Part shown: positions 5,763 through 6,477 of the stretch, piece after piece | Numbering within the stretch: position 1 is the first letter of the stretch | How the letters are laid out: every line of letters begins with the position of its first letter | DNA from: Thiotrichaceae bacterium | GTDB taxonomy: Bacteria > Pseudomonadota > Gammaproteobacteria > SZUA-229 | Direction: 5' to 3' | DNA length: 6,477 nt | Assembly: GCA_002746365.1 (NCBI GenBank) | Contig: NVWZ01000007.1 | Span: 20,881 to 27,357, forward strand | Notes under the pieces: model-generated | Seen by the model: the letters and a program-made list of their open reading frames with translations, nothing else | What the model was told of the DNA's origin: nothing | Database searches by the model: none | Position numbers and translations under genes: made by a program

Positions 5763-6477
5763 TCGTTGAGTTATTTTTAGCTGACCGGGATTCATTACTG
5801 ACGATGGTGGTTTTACTGATTCGATTCGATTTAGTACGAGTGCTTTTTTCTGCCAGATTACTCAATATCTTGTCTCGATTGCCTACTGAATAATCGGGTA
5901 ATTTAATCCGGGTAATTCGCTCACCAATTAGTTTTTCTATATTGCTTAAAGCGCGTTCTTCTTCTCTGCTAACAAATGAGATAGCCTGACCCTGGCTGCC
6001 CGCGCGTCCGGTTCGGCCGATACGATGTACATAGTCTTCTGCCAGATAAGGCAGGTTGTAGTTAATGACATGGTCCAGATTTTTAATATCCAGGCCTCGA
6101 GCAGCCACTTCGGTTGCAATCAATACCTGTATTTTATCACTCTTAAAATCGGCGATTGCACGACGACGTGAGCCCTGACTTTTATCACCGTGGCACAGTG
6201 CTGTTTTAATCTTTAACGGTTTTAACTTAGACATCAGTTCATCAGCCTGTGCTTTAGTGCTGGTAAATACTAAAACTTTGAACCAGTTATGCTTTTTGAT
6301 TAACTCGATAAATAACTCTGCCTTCTGGTGCTCACCCACCGGATACACTATATGTTCTAAGGTATCGGCAATAGCATTTTGTTTAGCAACACTAACCAGC
6401 AGGTGATTGTTTAATATTTTTTTAGCGAGTGCTTTAACAGGCTGGGATATGGTCGCTGAAAATAATAAAGTTTGACG
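5752..6477 (-). CDS. RhlE-like DEAD-box RNA helicase, 5' truncated by window edge
   Basis: This is an ATP-dependent RNA helicase, probably acting in ribosome assembly or RNA turnover in the cytoplasm. The visible 241 residues read in open frame to the window end, so the GTG at 6348 is not the start. They begin at motif III (LLFSAT, residues 4-9), which closes the first RecA domain. The second RecA domain then has motif IV (VLVFTSTKAQADEL, about 68-81), HGDKSQGSRR (about 96-105), motif V (ATEVAARGLDI, 121-131) and motif VI (YVHRIGRTGRAG, 149-160). The Arg residues of motif VI needed for ATP hydrolysis are intact. Motif V has Glu where most members have Asp (TDVAARGLD). The order and spacing of IEKLIGERITRIKLPDY after motif VI match RhlE closely. 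A basic, Ser/Thr-rich, probably disordered tail of about 40 residues follows and may bind RNA. Another DEAD-box subgroup is possible because the Q motif and DEAD box lie outside the window. Confidence 0.93.
   Translation of the reverse strand, partial: RQTLLFSATISQPVKALAKKILNNHLLVSVAKQNAIADTLEHIVYPVGEHQKAELFIELIKKHNWFKVLVFTSTKAQADELMSKLKPLKIKTALCHGDKSQGSRRRAIADFKSDKIQVLIATEVAARGLDIKNLDHVINYNLPYLAEDYVHRIGRTGRAGSQGQAISFVSREEERALSNIEKLIGERITRIKLPDYSVGNRDKILSNLAEKSTRTKSNRISKTTIVSNESRSAKNNSTTMD

Noticed and set aside
6346..6348. GTG at 6348 as the start of the helicase
   Set aside because: The frame continues to the window end and includes the SAT motif of DEAD-box helicases.

Overview
The window looks like a chromosomal stretch of a moderately AT-rich gammaproteobacterium. 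The pointers are a YaeQ-family protein, an RhlE-like DEAD-box helicase, a DUF6172-type small protein and a PAS kinase / REC-HDOD / REC-HD-GYP-like signalling cassette. No gene is lineage-specific enough to name a genus, so this assignment is an inference.

Layout. (1) Positions 1-3519, + strand: a three-gene signalling operon. It starts with the C-terminal part of a PAS-containing hybrid-less sensor histidine kinase whose start lies left of the window. Next come a response regulator with an HDOD output domain and a response regulator with an HD-GYP-like output domain. Each junction overlaps by one base (TAATG, TGATG), so the three are probably translationally coupled. Both receivers keep all phosphorylation residues. 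Both output domains look non-enzymatic: the HDOD domain has Tyr where many members have His, and the HD-GYP domain has lost nearly all metal ligands. (2) 3520-3687: a convergent intergenic gap with a weak terminator candidate. (3) 3688-5127, - strand: a MYG1-family (DHH-like) protein followed 33 bases downstream by yaeQ, which starts at TTG. (4) 5128-5205: a divergent promoter region centred on a perfect AT palindrome that gives a TATAAT hexamer on both strands. (5) 5206-5505, + strand: a 99-residue DUF6172-type protein. (6) 5506-5751: non-coding, structure-rich DNA. It is dominated by a perfect 29-bp inverted repeat with a 16-base loop, of the widespread 'GTCATCCTGA...GAAGGATCT' intergenic repeat type, plus several smaller hairpins. 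(7) 5752-6477, - strand: the C-terminal two thirds or so of an RhlE-like DEAD-box RNA helicase whose start lies right of the window.

How the genes work together. The kinase probably phosphorylates one or both adjacent regulators, which then act by protein-protein contact rather than by c-di-GMP hydrolysis (inference). MYG1 and YaeQ are both nuclease-fold proteins and, with the RNA helicase nearby, hint loosely at nucleic-acid metabolism. Nothing shows a shared pathway. No CRISPR array, tRNA, rRNA, transposase or phage gene is visible. The most noteworthy items are the double pseudo-enzyme output of the signalling operon and the long perfect palindrome downstream of the DUF6172 gene.
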